Assembly (NCBI GenBank): GCA_017526745.1
Contig: JAFXQX010000013.1
Location: 1 to 60,938, forward strand
DNA: 60,938 nucleotides
Direction: 5' to 3'
From: Lachnospiraceae bacterium
GTDB taxonomy: Bacteria; Bacillota; Clostridia; Lachnospirales; Lachnospiraceae
Under the pieces are notes generated by a model that worked only from the letters and a program-made list of their open reading frames with translations, ran no database searches and had not been told where the DNA came from. Below, one piece after another: positions 52,108 to 60,885 of this stretch; within the stretch, counting starts at the first letter, position 1; every line of letters starts with the position of its first letter. The translations under genes and the position numbers were made by a program.

Positions 52108-52610
52108 TCAAACCCCTCTGCTATTCTTGTGGTTAACGCTTTTTCTACTGTTAACAATTTATTATCAAAGTCAAAATTATCGTTAGTAAGCACTTGAAAT
52201 TCATTCGGCCGCAAACCAGTTTCCAGTAAAAAAGTGTTACCAGTACATATTCACTATATCCCCCATTAGTATGAAGAATGGTTATCCTCTAACCAATATT
52301 TGTAATACGGATTATTCCATGTCGAACCATCTAAGAATGTAACATCTCGCATTCCATTCATCTAATCATACATAAAGGTCATCGTCTTTTTCATACGATA
52401 ATCTAACTTCTCTTGATAAGCCTTCTCAAAGGCATCTAAATCTCTCTTGGCTTTTGCAAAGGCCTCTTCCTTTGTTTCACCCCTTCACTTAAATCTCTTT
52501 GGGTTCATTGTCTCGGGATTTGGATATTTACTCTGTAATACACATTCCCACGTATGACTATCAATCTGTCTGTAAGAGCCTTCGCCCTTCTTATTTATCT
52601 TTCTTGCCAT
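52108..52610 (-). pseudogene. Degenerate tyrosine recombinase (integrase) remnant
   Basis: From an ATG at 52610 (ribosome binding site GGAG), MARKINKKGEGSYRQIDSHT resembles the DNA-arm-binding N-terminus of conjugative-element and phage integrases. The same frame is interrupted by TGA and TAG codons (after NPKRFK and MTFMYD), and further stops follow. It then resumes as ETGLRPNEFQVLTNDNFDFD, the box I region with the catalytic Arg. Most of the core-binding and catalytic domains are deleted. The element end is thought to be near 52108, where the SGNH remnant begins. The region is more AT-rich than its surroundings, as expected for a mobile-element scar. Confidence 0.75.
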
Positions 52611-52642
52611 CTCAACTCCATATAATTAAAGAATTTGATTAA

Positions 52643-52731
52643 GTATCACAATAGTTATAATAACACAAAGAAAATCGGTGTGATACTTTATTTCTTTGAA
52701 AAGGTGATACTGTGATACAAAAATGTGATAC
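52643..52731. repeat. Five GTGATAC heptamers upstream of the integrase remnant
   Basis: GTGATAC occurs at 52680-52686, 52704-52710, 52712-52718 and 52725-52731 and once inverted (GTATCAC, 52643-52649), within 89 bases. They lie upstream of the integrase ATG in an AT-rich stretch. They could be binding sites for an element-encoded regulator or excisionase. Confidence 0.7.
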
Positions 52732-52755
52732 TTCAATTAAAATGAAAGAAGGTCT

Positions 52756-52774
52756 ATTGTGACTAATTCACAAT
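52756..52774 (-). terminator. Weak hairpin after tpiA
   Basis: The 7-bp stem ATTGTGA/TCACAAT with a 5-base loop lies about 70 bases past the tpiA stop. A second weak inverted repeat TGGTAGT/ACTACCA lies at about 52799-52826. Neither has a convincing T-run. Confidence 0.35.
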
Positions 52775-52840
52775 AAACCCTCTTAAAACCGCTATATATG
52801 GTAGTTATTTTTGTGAAATACTACCAGAAATATTTAACTA

Positions 52841-53587
52841 TTAGGCATTGACGATCTGGCCGAAATCGGGCTTGAGGCTTGCTCCGCCGATGAGACCGCC
52901 GTCGATGTTGTCCTTGGAAAGAAGTTCTGCTGCGTTTGCAGCGTTCATGGATCCGCCGTACTGGATGCGTACAGCGTCTGCCGTTGCAGCATCATACATG
53001 TCAGCGATGATCTCGCGGATCATCTTGCAGACTTCTTCTGCCTGATCAGCTGTTGCCGTCTCGCCTGTACCGATAGCCCAGATAGGCTCGTAAGCGATGA
53101 CGAGGTTCCCCACCTGGTCTGCTGTTATGCCGTCAAGATCCCACTTGATCTGACGTGCGATCCACTCCTTGTAAGTTCCTGCCTTACGAAGGGCAAGAGA
53201 TTCGCCGCAGCAAAGGATGGGCTTAAGGCCTGATGCGAATGCTTTCTTAACCTTTGCATTGATGAGGATATCGTTCTCACCGAAGATATCACGTCTTTCA
53301 GAGTGACCGATGATGATGTATTCAACACCTGCTTCCTTGAGCATGGGTGCTGAGATCTCGCCCGTGAATGCACCCTTGTCTTCAATGTAGAAGTTCTCAG
53401 CACCGACCTTAACGTTTGTGCCCTTCACTGCCTCGACAACGGGTACGATGTCGATGGCGGGTACACAGTATACTACGTCAACATTGTCGTTCTTTACGAG
53501 ATCCTTAAGTGTATTGCAAAGTTCAACTGCTTCTGCCGGTGTCTTGTTCATCTTCCAGTTGCCGGCGATGATACGTCTTCTTGCCAT
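52841..53587 (-). CDS. tpiA: Triosephosphate isomerase
   Basis: It interconverts dihydroxyacetone phosphate and glyceraldehyde-3-phosphate. The 248-residue TIM barrel has the catalytic Lys in GNWKMN, His in IIGHSERR and Glu in [11 protein letters not shown], and the phosphate-binding [10 protein letters not shown]. Ribosome binding site AGGAG. It follows pgk and gap in the same direction, the common glycolytic cluster order. Confidence 0.98.
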   Translation of the reverse strand: MARRRIIAGNWKMNKTPAEAVELCNTLKDLVKNDNVDVVYCVPAIDIVPVVEAVKGTNVKVGAENFYIEDKGAFTGEISAPMLKEAGVEYIIIGHSERRDIFGENDILINAKVKKAFASGLKPILCCGESLALRKAGTYKEWIARQIKWDLDGITADQVGNLVIAYEPIWAIGTGETATADQAEEVCKMIREIIADMYDAATADAVRIQYGGSMNAANAAELLSKDNIDGGLIGGASLKPDFGQIVNA

Positions 53588-53658
53588 ATTAATTCTCCTA
53601 TTCTATAAGGTCGCTCGCCCATTTGAATCGACTACGTCGATGAGGGCTCGCGGTGTAG

Positions 53659-53692
53659 TAAGGAATCTTCCCACTTCGTGGGCCCCTCCTTA
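53659..53692 (-). repeat. Hairpin in the pgk-tpiA intergenic region
   Basis: On the minus strand TAAGGA and TCCTTA enclose CCCAC/GTGGG-type arms around GAAG, an imperfect stem with a tetraloop between pgk and tpiA. It has no T-run, so it is more likely a processing or stability element than a terminator. A second small dyad ATCGAC/GTCGAT lies at about 53626-53640. Confidence 0.5.
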
Positions 53693-53698
53693 CAACAA

Positions 53699-54931
53699 TT
53701 ATTTGTCGTCTGCTGCGTATACGCCCGGAAGCTCCTTACCCTCGAGGAACTCAAGTGAAGCGCCGCCGCCTGTTGAGATGTGGCTCATCTTGTCTGCAAA
53801 TCCGAGCTGGTTGCATGCAGCTGCGGAGTCGCCGCCACCGATGATAGTTGTTGCATCAGTCTCGGCAAGAGCTTTTGCTACAGCTATGGTTCCTTTTGCG
53901 AGCGTAGGATTTTCAAACACGCCCATAGGTCCGTTCCAGACAACAGTCTTGGCTTCCTTGGCTGCGTTTGCGAACAGTTCCTGTGTCTTGGGTCCGATAT
54001 CAAGACCTTCCATGTCTGCGGGGATCTTGTCGGAATCTACGTATGAAACATCAACGGGGCCGTCGATGGGATCCGGGAATGATGCTGCGATACCCGTATC
54101 GACGGGAAGCAGGAGCTTCTTGCCGAGCTTGTCGGCCTTTGCCATCATTTCCTTGCAGTAATCGATCTTCTCGTTATCAACGAGTGATTTTCCGATCTCA
54201 TAGCCCTTGGCCTTGAGGAATGTGAATGCCATTCCGCCGCCGATGATGAGTGTGTCGGCCTTCTCGAGGAGGTTGTCGATAACCTTGAGCTTATCCGCAA
54301 CCTTTGCGCCGCCGAGGATAGCCACGAAAGGACGCACGGGATTTTCAACGGCGTTGCCGAGGAAATCGATCTCCTTCTGCATGAGGTATCCTACTGCGTT
54401 TGTGCCGCCTTTCTGGCTGATGTACTTGGTAACTACTGCAACGGATGCGTGTGCGCGGTGTGCGGATCCGAATGCGTCGCAAACATAATCGTCTGCAAGA
54501 TCAGCGAGCTCTTTTGCGAAAGCCTCGCCGGCCTCTTCGGGCTTGGTCTCTTCCTTGCCGCGGAATCTGGTGTTCTGAAGGAGGACAACGTCGCCTGCCT
54601 TCATGTTGTTAACGGCATCCGTAGCAGCCTGGCCGGTTACGTTATAATCCGAAACGAATACAACGTCCTTGCCGAGCTTTTCGGAAAGTGCCTTTGCTAC
54701 GGGAGCAAGGCTTTCCTTCTCGTTGGGTCCTTCCTTAACCTTGCCCAGGTGTGAGCACAGGATAACCTTTGCGCCGTCGTTTATGAGCTTCTGTATTGTG
54801 GGAAGAGCTGCCCTGATACGTGTATCATCAGTGATCTTGCCTTCCTTTAAGGGAACGTTAAAATCACATCTTACGAGTACTCTCTTGCCGCTTGCGTTGA
54901 AATCGTCAACGCTCTTCTTGTTAAGTGCCAT
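53699..54931 (-). CDS. pgk: Phosphoglycerate kinase
   Basis: It transfers phosphate from 1,3-bisphosphoglycerate to ADP. The 410 residues match the family: [12 protein letters not shown] near the start, the GGAKVADKL region, [12 protein letters not shown] and [13 protein letters not shown] at the end. The ribosome binding site AGGAGG lies just before the ATG, and a 31-bp perfect palindrome (54953-55017) lies 22 bases upstream of it, in the 5' untranslated region. Confidence 0.98.
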   Translation of the reverse strand: MALNKKSVDDFNASGKRVLVRCDFNVPLKEGKITDDTRIRAALPTIQKLINDGAKVILCSHLGKVKEGPNEKESLAPVAKALSEKLGKDVVFVSDYNVTGQAATDAVNNMKAGDVVLLQNTRFRGKEETKPEEAGEAFAKELADLADDYVCDAFGSAHRAHASVAVVTKYISQKGGTNAVGYLMQKEIDFLGNAVENPVRPFVAILGGAKVADKLKVIDNLLEKADTLIIGGGMAFTFLKAKGYEIGKSLVDNEKIDYCKEMMAKADKLGKKLLLPVDTGIAASFPDPIDGPVDVSYVDSDKIPADMEGLDIGPKTQELFANAAKEAKTVVWNGPMGVFENPTLAKGTIAVAKALAETDATTIIGGGDSAAACNQLGFADKMSHISTGGGASLEFLEGKELPGVYAADDK

Positions 54932-54952
54932 GATTTTTCCTCCTGATCATTT

Positions 54953-55017
54953 TTGAGACAATACCTCCGTCCCCCTGTCTCAAAGATTGAGACAGGGGGA
55001 CGGAGGTATTGTCTCAA
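54953..55017. repeat. Perfect 31-bp palindrome containing GGGACGG in the pgk 5' region
   Basis: The arms at 54953-54983 and 54987-55017 are exact reverse complements of 31 bases separated by 3 bases. Each arm also starts and ends with TTGAGACA/TGTCTCAA, so it can form a hairpin in either of two ways. The core TTGAGACAGGGGGACGG is the same as the repeats at the right edge. It lies between the gap terminator and the pgk ribosome binding site. Confidence 0.95.
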
Positions 55018-55030
55018 TCTTGGTGTTAAA

Positions 55031-55061
55031 AATGGCCCGGCCCTTGGCGGACCGGGCCATT
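55031..55061 (-). terminator. Intrinsic terminator after gap
   Basis: AATGGCCCGG / CCGGGCCATT (10-bp stem, 11-base loop) on the minus strand is followed by TTTTTAAC. It lies 28 bases past the gap stop codon and before the palindrome upstream of pgk. Confidence 0.85.
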
Positions 55062-55088
55062 GATTCATTTACCTGGAATCTGTCCTAA

Positions 55089-56105
55089 TTACTTAAGAAG
55101 GCTTCCGAAATGCTTGATGGTACGTACCATCTGGCTCGTGTATGAGTTCTCGTTGTCATACCATGAAACAACCTGAACCTGAGTTGTGCCGTTATCAAGA
55201 GGCAGAACCATTGTCTGAGTTGCATCAAAGAGTGAACCGTATGTCATACCGATGATATCGCTTGATACGATCTCGTCTGTGTTGTAACCGAAGCTCTCGT
55301 TTGAAGCAGCCTTCATTGCGTCGTTGATCTGCTCCTTTGTTACGTTGCCTTCTACAACAGCTGTAAGGATCGTGGTTGAACCTGTAGGGGTGGGCACACG
55401 CTGTGCAGCACCGATGAGCTTGCCGTTAAGCTCGGGGATAACAAGTCCGATAGCCTTTGCAGCACCTGTTGAGTTGGGAACGATATTAACTGCAGCTGCA
55501 CGTGAACGTCTCTTGTCGCCCTTTCTCTGAGGTCCGTCAAGTGTCATCTGATCACCTGTGTAAGCGTGGATCGTGCACATGATACCTGTCTTGATGGGTG
55601 CGCAGTCGTTAAGAGCCTTAGCCATGGGAGCAAGGCAGTTTGTCGTACATGAAGCAGCTGAGATGATCTTGTCATCAGCTGTAAGTGACTGATGGTTAAC
55701 ATTATATACGATAGTAGGAAGATCGTTACCTGCAGGAGCAGAAATGATAACATGCTTAGCACCGGCATCGATATGTGCCTGAGCCTTGTCCTTGCTCGTA
55801 TAGAAACCTGTGCACTCGAGAACAACGTCTACACCGAGCTTGCCCCAAGGAAGGTTCTTGGCATCAGCTTCTTTGTAGATCGTGATCTTCTTGCCGTCAA
55901 CACTGATTGAATCCTCGCCGAATGTAACCTTGTCACAGAGAGCGTAACGACCCTGTGTGCTGTCATACTTAAGAAGATGAGCGAGCATCTCGGGAGATGT
56001 AAGATCGTTGATAGCTACGATCTCGAATCCATCTGCACCGAACATCTGTCTGAATGCAAGACGACCGATACGGCCAAAACCATTAATTGCTACTTTTACT
56101 GCCAT
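55089..56105 (-). CDS. gap: Glyceraldehyde-3-phosphate dehydrogenase
   Basis: It oxidises glyceraldehyde-3-phosphate with NAD+. The 338 residues have the Rossmann motif [15 protein letters not shown], the catalytic Cys in [13 protein letters not shown] and the usual C-terminal [15 protein letters not shown]. Ribosome binding site AGGAGG. A clear promoter lies at 56172-56200. pgk and tpiA follow in the same direction. Confidence 0.98.
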   Translation of the reverse strand: MAVKVAINGFGRIGRLAFRQMFGADGFEIVAINDLTSPEMLAHLLKYDSTQGRYALCDKVTFGEDSISVDGKKITIYKEADAKNLPWGKLGVDVVLECTGFYTSKDKAQAHIDAGAKHVIISAPAGNDLPTIVYNVNHQSLTADDKIISAASCTTNCLAPMAKALNDCAPIKTGIMCTIHAYTGDQMTLDGPQRKGDKRRSRAAAVNIVPNSTGAAKAIGLVIPELNGKLIGAAQRVPTPTGSTTILTAVVEGNVTKEQINDAMKAASNESFGYNTDEIVSSDIIGMTYGSLFDATQTMVLPLDNGTTQVQVVSWYDNENSYTSQMVRTIKHFGSLLK

Positions 56106-56171
56106 TTTTGATTCCTCCTGAAGATTTAATTATTGTGATAAAGCGTATTCGCTCTATTTGCCAGCACGTCT

Positions 56172-56200
56172 ATTTTACACACATTGATAAGAAAATACAA
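56172..56200 (-). promoter_or_regulatory. Sigma-A promoter for gap
   Basis: TTGTAT (56195-56200) and TAAAAT (56172-56177) are 17 bases apart on the minus strand, giving a 5' untranslated region of about 60 bases. Confidence 0.65.
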
Positions 56201-56245
56201 CTGATTTTTTCTTACGATTGTAAACAGTTTGGCACAGGTGATATA

Positions 56246-57079
56246 ATGTGGACTGTTATGATATCGGACACACATATTCACACTTCATATTCAAGCGACT
56301 GCGAAACTCACATGGAGGACATGATCAGGACCGGGATAGACCGGGGGCTTAAAATCATGTGCTTTACGGAACACATGGACAAAGACTATCCTCTCCCCCC
56401 TGATGCTAAGGATGGGGACCCGGGATTTTTCGTCGATACCGAGGCCTATCATAAAGGATACCTTGCAATGAAGGAAAAATACGCCGGGAAGATAGACCTT
56501 CTGTTCGGGATCGAACTGGGACTTCAGCCGCATATAGTTGACTGGAATAAGAATTATGTTAACCAGCATGATTTTGACTATATCATCGGTTCGGCGCACA
56601 CGATAGACCACCGCGACCCCTACTTTCCTGAATTTTATGAGGGAAGAAGCGAGCGCGAAGCCTATGAACAGTACTTTGAGGAAGCCCTCCGGGACATCCT
56701 GCTGTTTGATGATTTTGACTCTTTCGGGCACCTTGACTACATCGTCCGCTACGGCCCGAACAAAAACAAGTGTTATTCATACAAGGCATACAGCGATCAT
56801 ATCGATCCTATCCTTCGTACTCTTATCGAAAAGGGGATCGCGCTCGAGGTGAACGCGGGCGGATACAGAAACGGACTGGGCGTGCCCAATCCGGATAAAG
56901 ACGTGATACTTCGGTATAAGGAGCTTGGCGGAGAGCTCATCACCGTCGGAAGCGATGCGCATACAACGGAGAACCTTGCCAAAAACCTTGACCGCATTGA
57001 GGATCTTCTCATCGAATGCGGATTTAAAAATCACGTTATTTATATAGGAAGAAAACCCGTCTTCTATCCTCTCGGATGA
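56246..57079 (+). CDS. hisK: PHP-domain histidinol-phosphatase (HisK type)
   Basis: The 277-residue metal-dependent phosphatase removes phosphate from histidinol phosphate in histidine synthesis. The PHP metal-binding motifs are visible: SDTHIHTSYSSD, FTEHMDKDY, GIELGLQP, IIGSAHTID, GHLDYIVRYG and VGSDAHTTENL. The ATG at 56246 follows AGGTGA. An open frame extends farther upstream but reads into the gap promoter and lacks homologous character. No other his gene is in the window, so the substrate is assigned from family only; other PHP phosphoesterases are possible. Confidence 0.85.
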   Translation: MWTVMISDTHIHTSYSSDCETHMEDMIRTGIDRGLKIMCFTEHMDKDYPLPPDAKDGDPGFFVDTEAYHKGYLAMKEKYAGKIDLLFGIELGLQPHIVDWNKNYVNQHDFDYIIGSAHTIDHRDPYFPEFYEGRSEREAYEQYFEEALRDILLFDDFDSFGHLDYIVRYGPNKNKCYSYKAYSDHIDPILRTLIEKGIALEVNAGGYRNGLGVPNPDKDVILRYKELGGELITVGSDAHTTENLAKNLDRIEDLLIECGFKNHVIYIGRKPVFYPLG

Positions 57080-57948
57080 GCTTTCGCGTAAACTTCCCTT
57101 ATCTTGTTGTGATTCATCGTTGCATATATCTGAGTCGTTGAGATGTCGGAGTGTCCGAGCATCTCCTGGACTGCGCGAAGATCAGCACCGTTTTCCACGA
57201 GGTGTGCCGCAAATGAATGGCGCAGCGTGTGGGGCGTGATATCCGCAGTGATCTTCGCCTTCTTGGCGTAATACTTGATCAGTTTCCAAAATCCCTGGCG
57301 GCTCATCTTCTGGCCTGAGCAGTTCGCAAACAGAACCTTTGAAGTCTGGTCCTCGACTATCGCTTCCCTGCCGCCGTCAAGATATCTTGAAAGCGCATGC
57401 TTTGCTTCCCTTCCGAACGGAATGACCCTTTCCTTGGATGCATCCCTGCAGGTTATATAGCACATCTGCATATTTACATCGGAGATCTCAAGGTTCATGA
57501 GCTCCGATACGCGTATTCCCGTGGCATAAAGGAGTTCGAGCATCGCCTTGTCCCTTATCTCCTTCGGGCTGTCGCCCTTGGGCTGCTCGAGAAGGCGTGT
57601 CACCTCATCCATCGTCAGTATCTCCGGCATCTTCTTTTCGATCTTCGGAGCTTTGAGTATCCCGGAAGGATCCTTGACGATCAGTCCCTCGTTTGCACAG
57701 TAATGGAAAAATGCCTTAGCGGAGGCTACGGAACGTGATACCGTTGCAGCCGCAAAACCGCTCTTGTTCAGATACTCGACATACTTTGAGAGGGCATCTT
57801 CCGAAACATCCTTCAGTTCGGTGATGCCGACGCTCGCAAAATAGTCCTTCATCTTGTTAAGATCGCGTTTATATGATAATTCGGTGTTCAGGGATTTTTT
57901 CTTGACGTTATGTAAATAAGTTATGAATCCTTGAATTGCCTGTTCCAT
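57064..57948 (-). CDS. xerD: Tyrosine recombinase XerD
   Basis: It resolves chromosome dimers at dif with a partner recombinase. The 294-residue protein has an N-terminal SAM-like domain (IQGFITYLHNVKKKSLNTEL) and a catalytic domain with Arg in TGIRVSELMN, His-x-x-Arg in PHTLRHSFAAHL, His in EMLGHSDISTTQIY and the nucleophile Tyr in that last motif. The ATG at 57948 (MEQAIQG) is chosen over the TTG at 57981. The 3' end overlaps the convergent hisK gene by 16 bases. Confidence 0.9.
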   Translation of the reverse strand: MEQAIQGFITYLHNVKKKSLNTELSYKRDLNKMKDYFASVGITELKDVSEDALSKYVEYLNKSGFAAATVSRSVASAKAFFHYCANEGLIVKDPSGILKAPKIEKKMPEILTMDEVTRLLEQPKGDSPKEIRDKAMLELLYATGIRVSELMNLEISDVNMQMCYITCRDASKERVIPFGREAKHALSRYLDGGREAIVEDQTSKVLFANCSGQKMSRQGFWKLIKYYAKKAKITADITPHTLRHSFAAHLVENGADLRAVQEMLGHSDISTTQIYATMNHNKIREVYAKAHPRG

Positions 57949-58027
57949 AAAAAAAATCTGCTTCTTTCTACGCTTTTGCAATTATACAAAATTGGCGCTA
58001 CGCGTATTATTATAAGCAGAAATTTAC

Positions 58028-58059
58028 ATAAAATCAAGGCAAAAATTCCTTGATTTTAT
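58028..58059 (-). terminator. Terminator after the Nudix gene
   Basis: A perfect 12-bp stem ATAAAATCAAGG/CCTTGATTTTAT with an 8-base loop separates the Nudix gene and xerD. A T-run is present only within the stem. Confidence 0.6.
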
Positions 58060-58153
58060 CGCATTTATCGCACTTTCGGGGGCTTGACACAACATATACT
58101 CAGACAAGTTATGTTGCCTTACAAGATGTTGTGAAAAGTTTACAATAAAAAGT

Positions 58154-58702
58154 TTACAATAAGTTTTTGTATGTCATGAGGGCCGCGATCGTCTTGGCGT
58201 CAACGATTTTTCCCGAATGAACCATTTCGGCCAGCTCGTCGATGGTATAGATCTCCACATCGATGAACTCGTCGTCGTCAAGATGCTGCTCGGTCTTGCG
58301 AAGGTTTTTCGCCACGTAGATATCGATCTTCTCGTTGCAAAACGCCACCGTTGTATATAGGCTTAGCAGAAACTTAACGTCCTCGATGTCGGCGCAGTAC
58401 CCCGTCTCCTCTTCAAGCTCGCGGTGTGCGGCGATCCTTGTCGGCTCATCTGCGCCGTTAAGGCCGCCCGCAGGGATCTCGAGCGTGTAGGAATCAATGG
58501 CGTTGCGGTACTGCCTGACCATGATTATCCTGCCGTCGTCAAGGACGGGGATAACTGCAGCTGCGCCCTTATGCTTTATAAAATCAAAGTTTTCCTCGCT
58601 CCCGTCGGGAAGCTGCATGCGGTCCTGATAGATGTCGACTATCGCGCCGTTATGTATGAGTGTGCGGCCGATCCGTTCGGGTCGCTCAAGATCTGATCTC
58701 AT
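58154..58702 (-). CDS. nudF: Nudix hydrolase, ADP-ribose pyrophosphatase type
   Basis: The 182-residue protein hydrolyses nucleoside diphosphate-linked compounds, probably ADP-ribose. The Nudix box G-x5-E-x7-REUxEExGU is intact in GGLNGADEPTRI followed by AAHRELEEETGY, and the upstream VRQYRNAIDSYTLEIPAGG is typical of the ADPRase branch. Its ATG overlaps the stop of the aminotransferase by four bases, so the two are translationally coupled. The 3' end contains a tandem copy of AAAGTTTACAATAA. Confidence 0.92.
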   Translation of the reverse strand: MRSDLERPERIGRTLIHNGAIVDIYQDRMQLPDGSEENFDFIKHKGAAAVIPVLDDGRIIMVRQYRNAIDSYTLEIPAGGLNGADEPTRIAAHRELEEETGYCADIEDVKFLLSLYTTVAFCNEKIDIYVAKNLRKTEQHLDDDEFIDVEIYTIDELAEMVHSGKIVDAKTIAALMTYKNLL

Positions 58703-59988
58703 GTTATATCCTTCAACAGTTTTTGTACGCTGGCAAGTTTAACGCACAGCGTAAATACGTCAAGTGCCTTGGCAAGTTCGTCGATCGGCGGGAATGTCGG
58801 GGCTATCCTTATGTTCGAATCCTCGGGGTCCTTCTTGTAAGGATAGGTCGCGCCGGCTCCGGTCATCGTGACACCGGCATCCTTGCACATTCCGACCACG
58901 GTCCTGGCAAGGCCGGGAAGCGTGTTAAATGAGACAAAATAACCGCCGACGGGATTGGACCACTTTCCTATCCCGAGTCCGTCAAGCTCCTCGGTAAGCC
59001 TTTTTTGTACAAGCTCGAACTTGGGCCTGAGGATCGCCGCATGCTTTTTCATATGATTTTTCATGCCTTCGATATCCTTGAAATAGCGGACATGGCGGAG
59101 CTGGTTCAGTTTGTCGGGACCGATCGTCTGGATCGTGATCACGCTCTTGATATAATCAAGATTGCGCTTGCTTGCGCCAAGTGCGGCCAGTCCGCTTCCG
59201 GGGAATGTGACCTTGCTTGTCGAGCAGAACTTGTATACCATGTCGGGATTTCCGGCCTTTGCACAGGCATCGAGGATCTCGATGAGCTTGTCCTGCCTGT
59301 CGTCATACAGGTGGTGGATGCAGTAGGCGTTGTCCCAGAATATGCGAAAATCATCAGCTGCGGGTTTAAGGTTCGCGAACCTGTTAACGGTCTCATCAGA
59401 ATACGTAACACCGCCGGGATTGCTGTACTTGGGAACGCACCAGATGCCCTTGACAGCCGGGTCGTTGTTTACATACTTTTCTACAAGGTCCATGTCGGGT
59501 CCCGTCTCAAGCATGGGAATGTTGATCATCTCAATGCCGAACTGCTCGGTGATCGCAAAATGTCTGTCATAGCCGGGTACCGGGCAGAGGAACTTGACCT
59601 TGTCAAGCCTGCACCAGGGCGTACTCCCGCACACACCGAGGATCATCGACCGCGCAACAGTATCGTACATGACATTTAAGCTGGAATTTCCGAACACGAT
59701 GACGTTCTCATCACTTATCTCCATCATCTGTCCCATGAGCCGCCTGGCTTCGTGGATACCGGTAAGCTCGCCGTAATTCCTGCAGTCCTTGCCTTCTTCG
59801 GATATGAATGAAGAATCCGGATACAGCATCCCAAAGAAATCGGCCTCCATGTCAAGCTGCTCGGCAGACGGCAGACCCCTGGCCATATTCAGGTTAAGCC
59901 CCCTTGCCTTCATATCCTCATACTGAAGGAAAAGCCTCTGCTCAAGCTCGATCAGTTCGTTTTTGGTCATCTCGCTGTATGGTTTCAT
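58699..59988 (-). CDS. Class I aminotransferase (aspartate aminotransferase type Ic family)
   Basis: The 429-residue PLP enzyme has the active-site Lys in FCSTSKVTFPGSGLAALG. The N-terminal ARGLPSAEQLDME and the central VPKYSNPGGVTYSDETV are typical of the subgroup carrying the Aminotran_MocR domain (PF12897), including type Ic aspartate aminotransferases. The ATG at 59988 (MKPYSEM) follows GGAG at a good distance; a longer frame to 60066 crosses the promoter. It is followed by the Nudix gene in an operon. Confidence 0.9.
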   Translation of the reverse strand: MKPYSEMTKNELIELEQRLFLQYEDMKARGLNLNMARGLPSAEQLDMEADFFGMLYPDSSFISEEGKDCRNYGELTGIHEARRLMGQMMEISDENVIVFGNSSLNVMYDTVARSMILGVCGSTPWCRLDKVKFLCPVPGYDRHFAITEQFGIEMINIPMLETGPDMDLVEKYVNNDPAVKGIWCVPKYSNPGGVTYSDETVNRFANLKPAADDFRIFWDNAYCIHHLYDDRQDKLIEILDACAKAGNPDMVYKFCSTSKVTFPGSGLAALGASKRNLDYIKSVITIQTIGPDKLNQLRHVRYFKDIEGMKNHMKKHAAILRPKFELVQKRLTEELDGLGIGKWSNPVGGYFVSFNTLPGLARTVVGMCKDAGVTMTGAGATYPYKKDPEDSNIRIAPTFPPIDELAKALDVFTLCVKLASVQKLLKDIT

Positions 59989-60024
59989 AATATTTGCGCT
60001 CCTTGCCGCTTGAATTACCAAAAT

Positions 60025-60053
60025 ATTATATATTATGCGTGTGTGAATCACAA
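60025..60053 (-). promoter_or_regulatory. Sigma-A promoter for the aminotransferase/Nudix operon
   Basis: TTGTGA (60048-60053) and TATAAT (60025-60030) are 17 bases apart on the minus strand, 37 bases upstream of the ATG at 59988. This also supports rejecting the longer reading frame. Confidence 0.65.
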
Positions 60054-60088
60054 GATGAAACAACAAGACACTGAGACAGGTTCAAGGG

Positions 60089-60121
60089 TTGATGGTGTTT
60101 ATCTAATGTGCTATATTAGAT
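60089..60121 (+). promoter_or_regulatory. Sigma-A promoter with overlapping inverted repeat, for hlyIII
   Basis: TTGATG (60089-60094) and TATATT (60112-60117) are 17 bases apart. ATCTAAT (60101-60107) and ATTAGAT (60115-60121) form a 7-bp inverted repeat over the -10, a possible operator. Confidence 0.6.
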
Positions 60122-60164
60122 GCGGTGATTTTGACGATCAGCAGGAGTAAGGAAGGAAAGAGAC

Positions 60165-60869
60165 GTGAGTACAGCGGTATCAGGACTGAAACACCCGAGA
60201 ACAAAGCTCAAGGACAGGATTTTGCCTGATTATACCAAGGGCGAGGAAATATTCAATATGGTAAGCCATATCATCGGAGGTGCGCTCGGTATTGCAGCAC
60301 TTGTTCTGTGCGTTGTAAAGAGCGCGATGAAGGGCGATGCGTGGGGTGTTGTCTCATCTTCCATTTACGGCTCATCGCTCATAATCCTCTATACCATGAG
60401 CAGCGTTTATCACGGGCTGCACCGCAACATGGGCAAGAAAGTCATGCAGGTCATCGACCACTGCACCATCTACTATCTGATCGGCGGATCATACACGGTG
60501 ATTATGCTCACCGGTGTCAGGCGGATCCATCCGGGCTGGGCATGGACCATGTTCGGTATCGTATGGGGAATGTCGATAATGGCTGCTGTATTTACGGCGA
60601 TCGATCACAATAAATACAGGCGGCTTTCAATGATATGCTATATCGCTATCGGCTGGTGCATCGTTATCGCGGCAAAGCCCACGATCGATGCGATCGGCTG
60701 GGGTGCGATCTTTTGGATCCTCGGCGGCGGGGTTGCATACACCATCGGCGCAGTGCTCTACTCTATAGGCAAGAAAAAAGGAAAACGGTACATGCACTCC
60801 ATTTTCCATCTGTTCGTTCTCGCAGGTTCTATCCTGCAGTTCTTCGGCATATATTTCTGTGTTCTGTAG
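60165..60869 (+). CDS. Hemolysin III family membrane protein (PAQR-like)
   Basis: The 234-residue protein starts with GTG at 60165 behind AAGGAAAG. It has seven membrane segments and the metal-binding residues of the family: NMVSHIIGG, YTMSSVYHGLH and YMHSIFHLF. Homologues are called HlyIII or YqfA; they are related to adiponectin-receptor-type hydrolases and their role in most bacteria is unresolved. The family name does not by itself indicate haemolysis. It is divergent from the aminotransferase operon. Confidence 0.92.
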   Translation: MSTAVSGLKHPRTKLKDRILPDYTKGEEIFNMVSHIIGGALGIAALVLCVVKSAMKGDAWGVVSSSIYGSSLIILYTMSSVYHGLHRNMGKKVMQVIDHCTIYYLIGGSYTVIMLTGVRRIHPGWAWTMFGIVWGMSIMAAVFTAIDHNKYRRLSMICYIAIGWCIVIAAKPTIDAIGWGAIFWILGGGVAYTIGAVLYSIGKKKGKRYMHSIFHLFVLAGSILQFFGIYFCVL

Positions 60870-60885
60870 GACGTGGACGGAGAGC

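Noticed and set aside
56087-56245. Upstream extension of the PHP phosphatase
   Set aside because: The extra 53 residues overlap the gap start and promoter, and the ATG at 56246 has a proper ribosome binding site.
59989-60066. Upstream extension of the aminotransferase
   Set aside because: It crosses the TTGTGA/TATAAT promoter, and MKPYSEM at 59988 has GGAG upstream.
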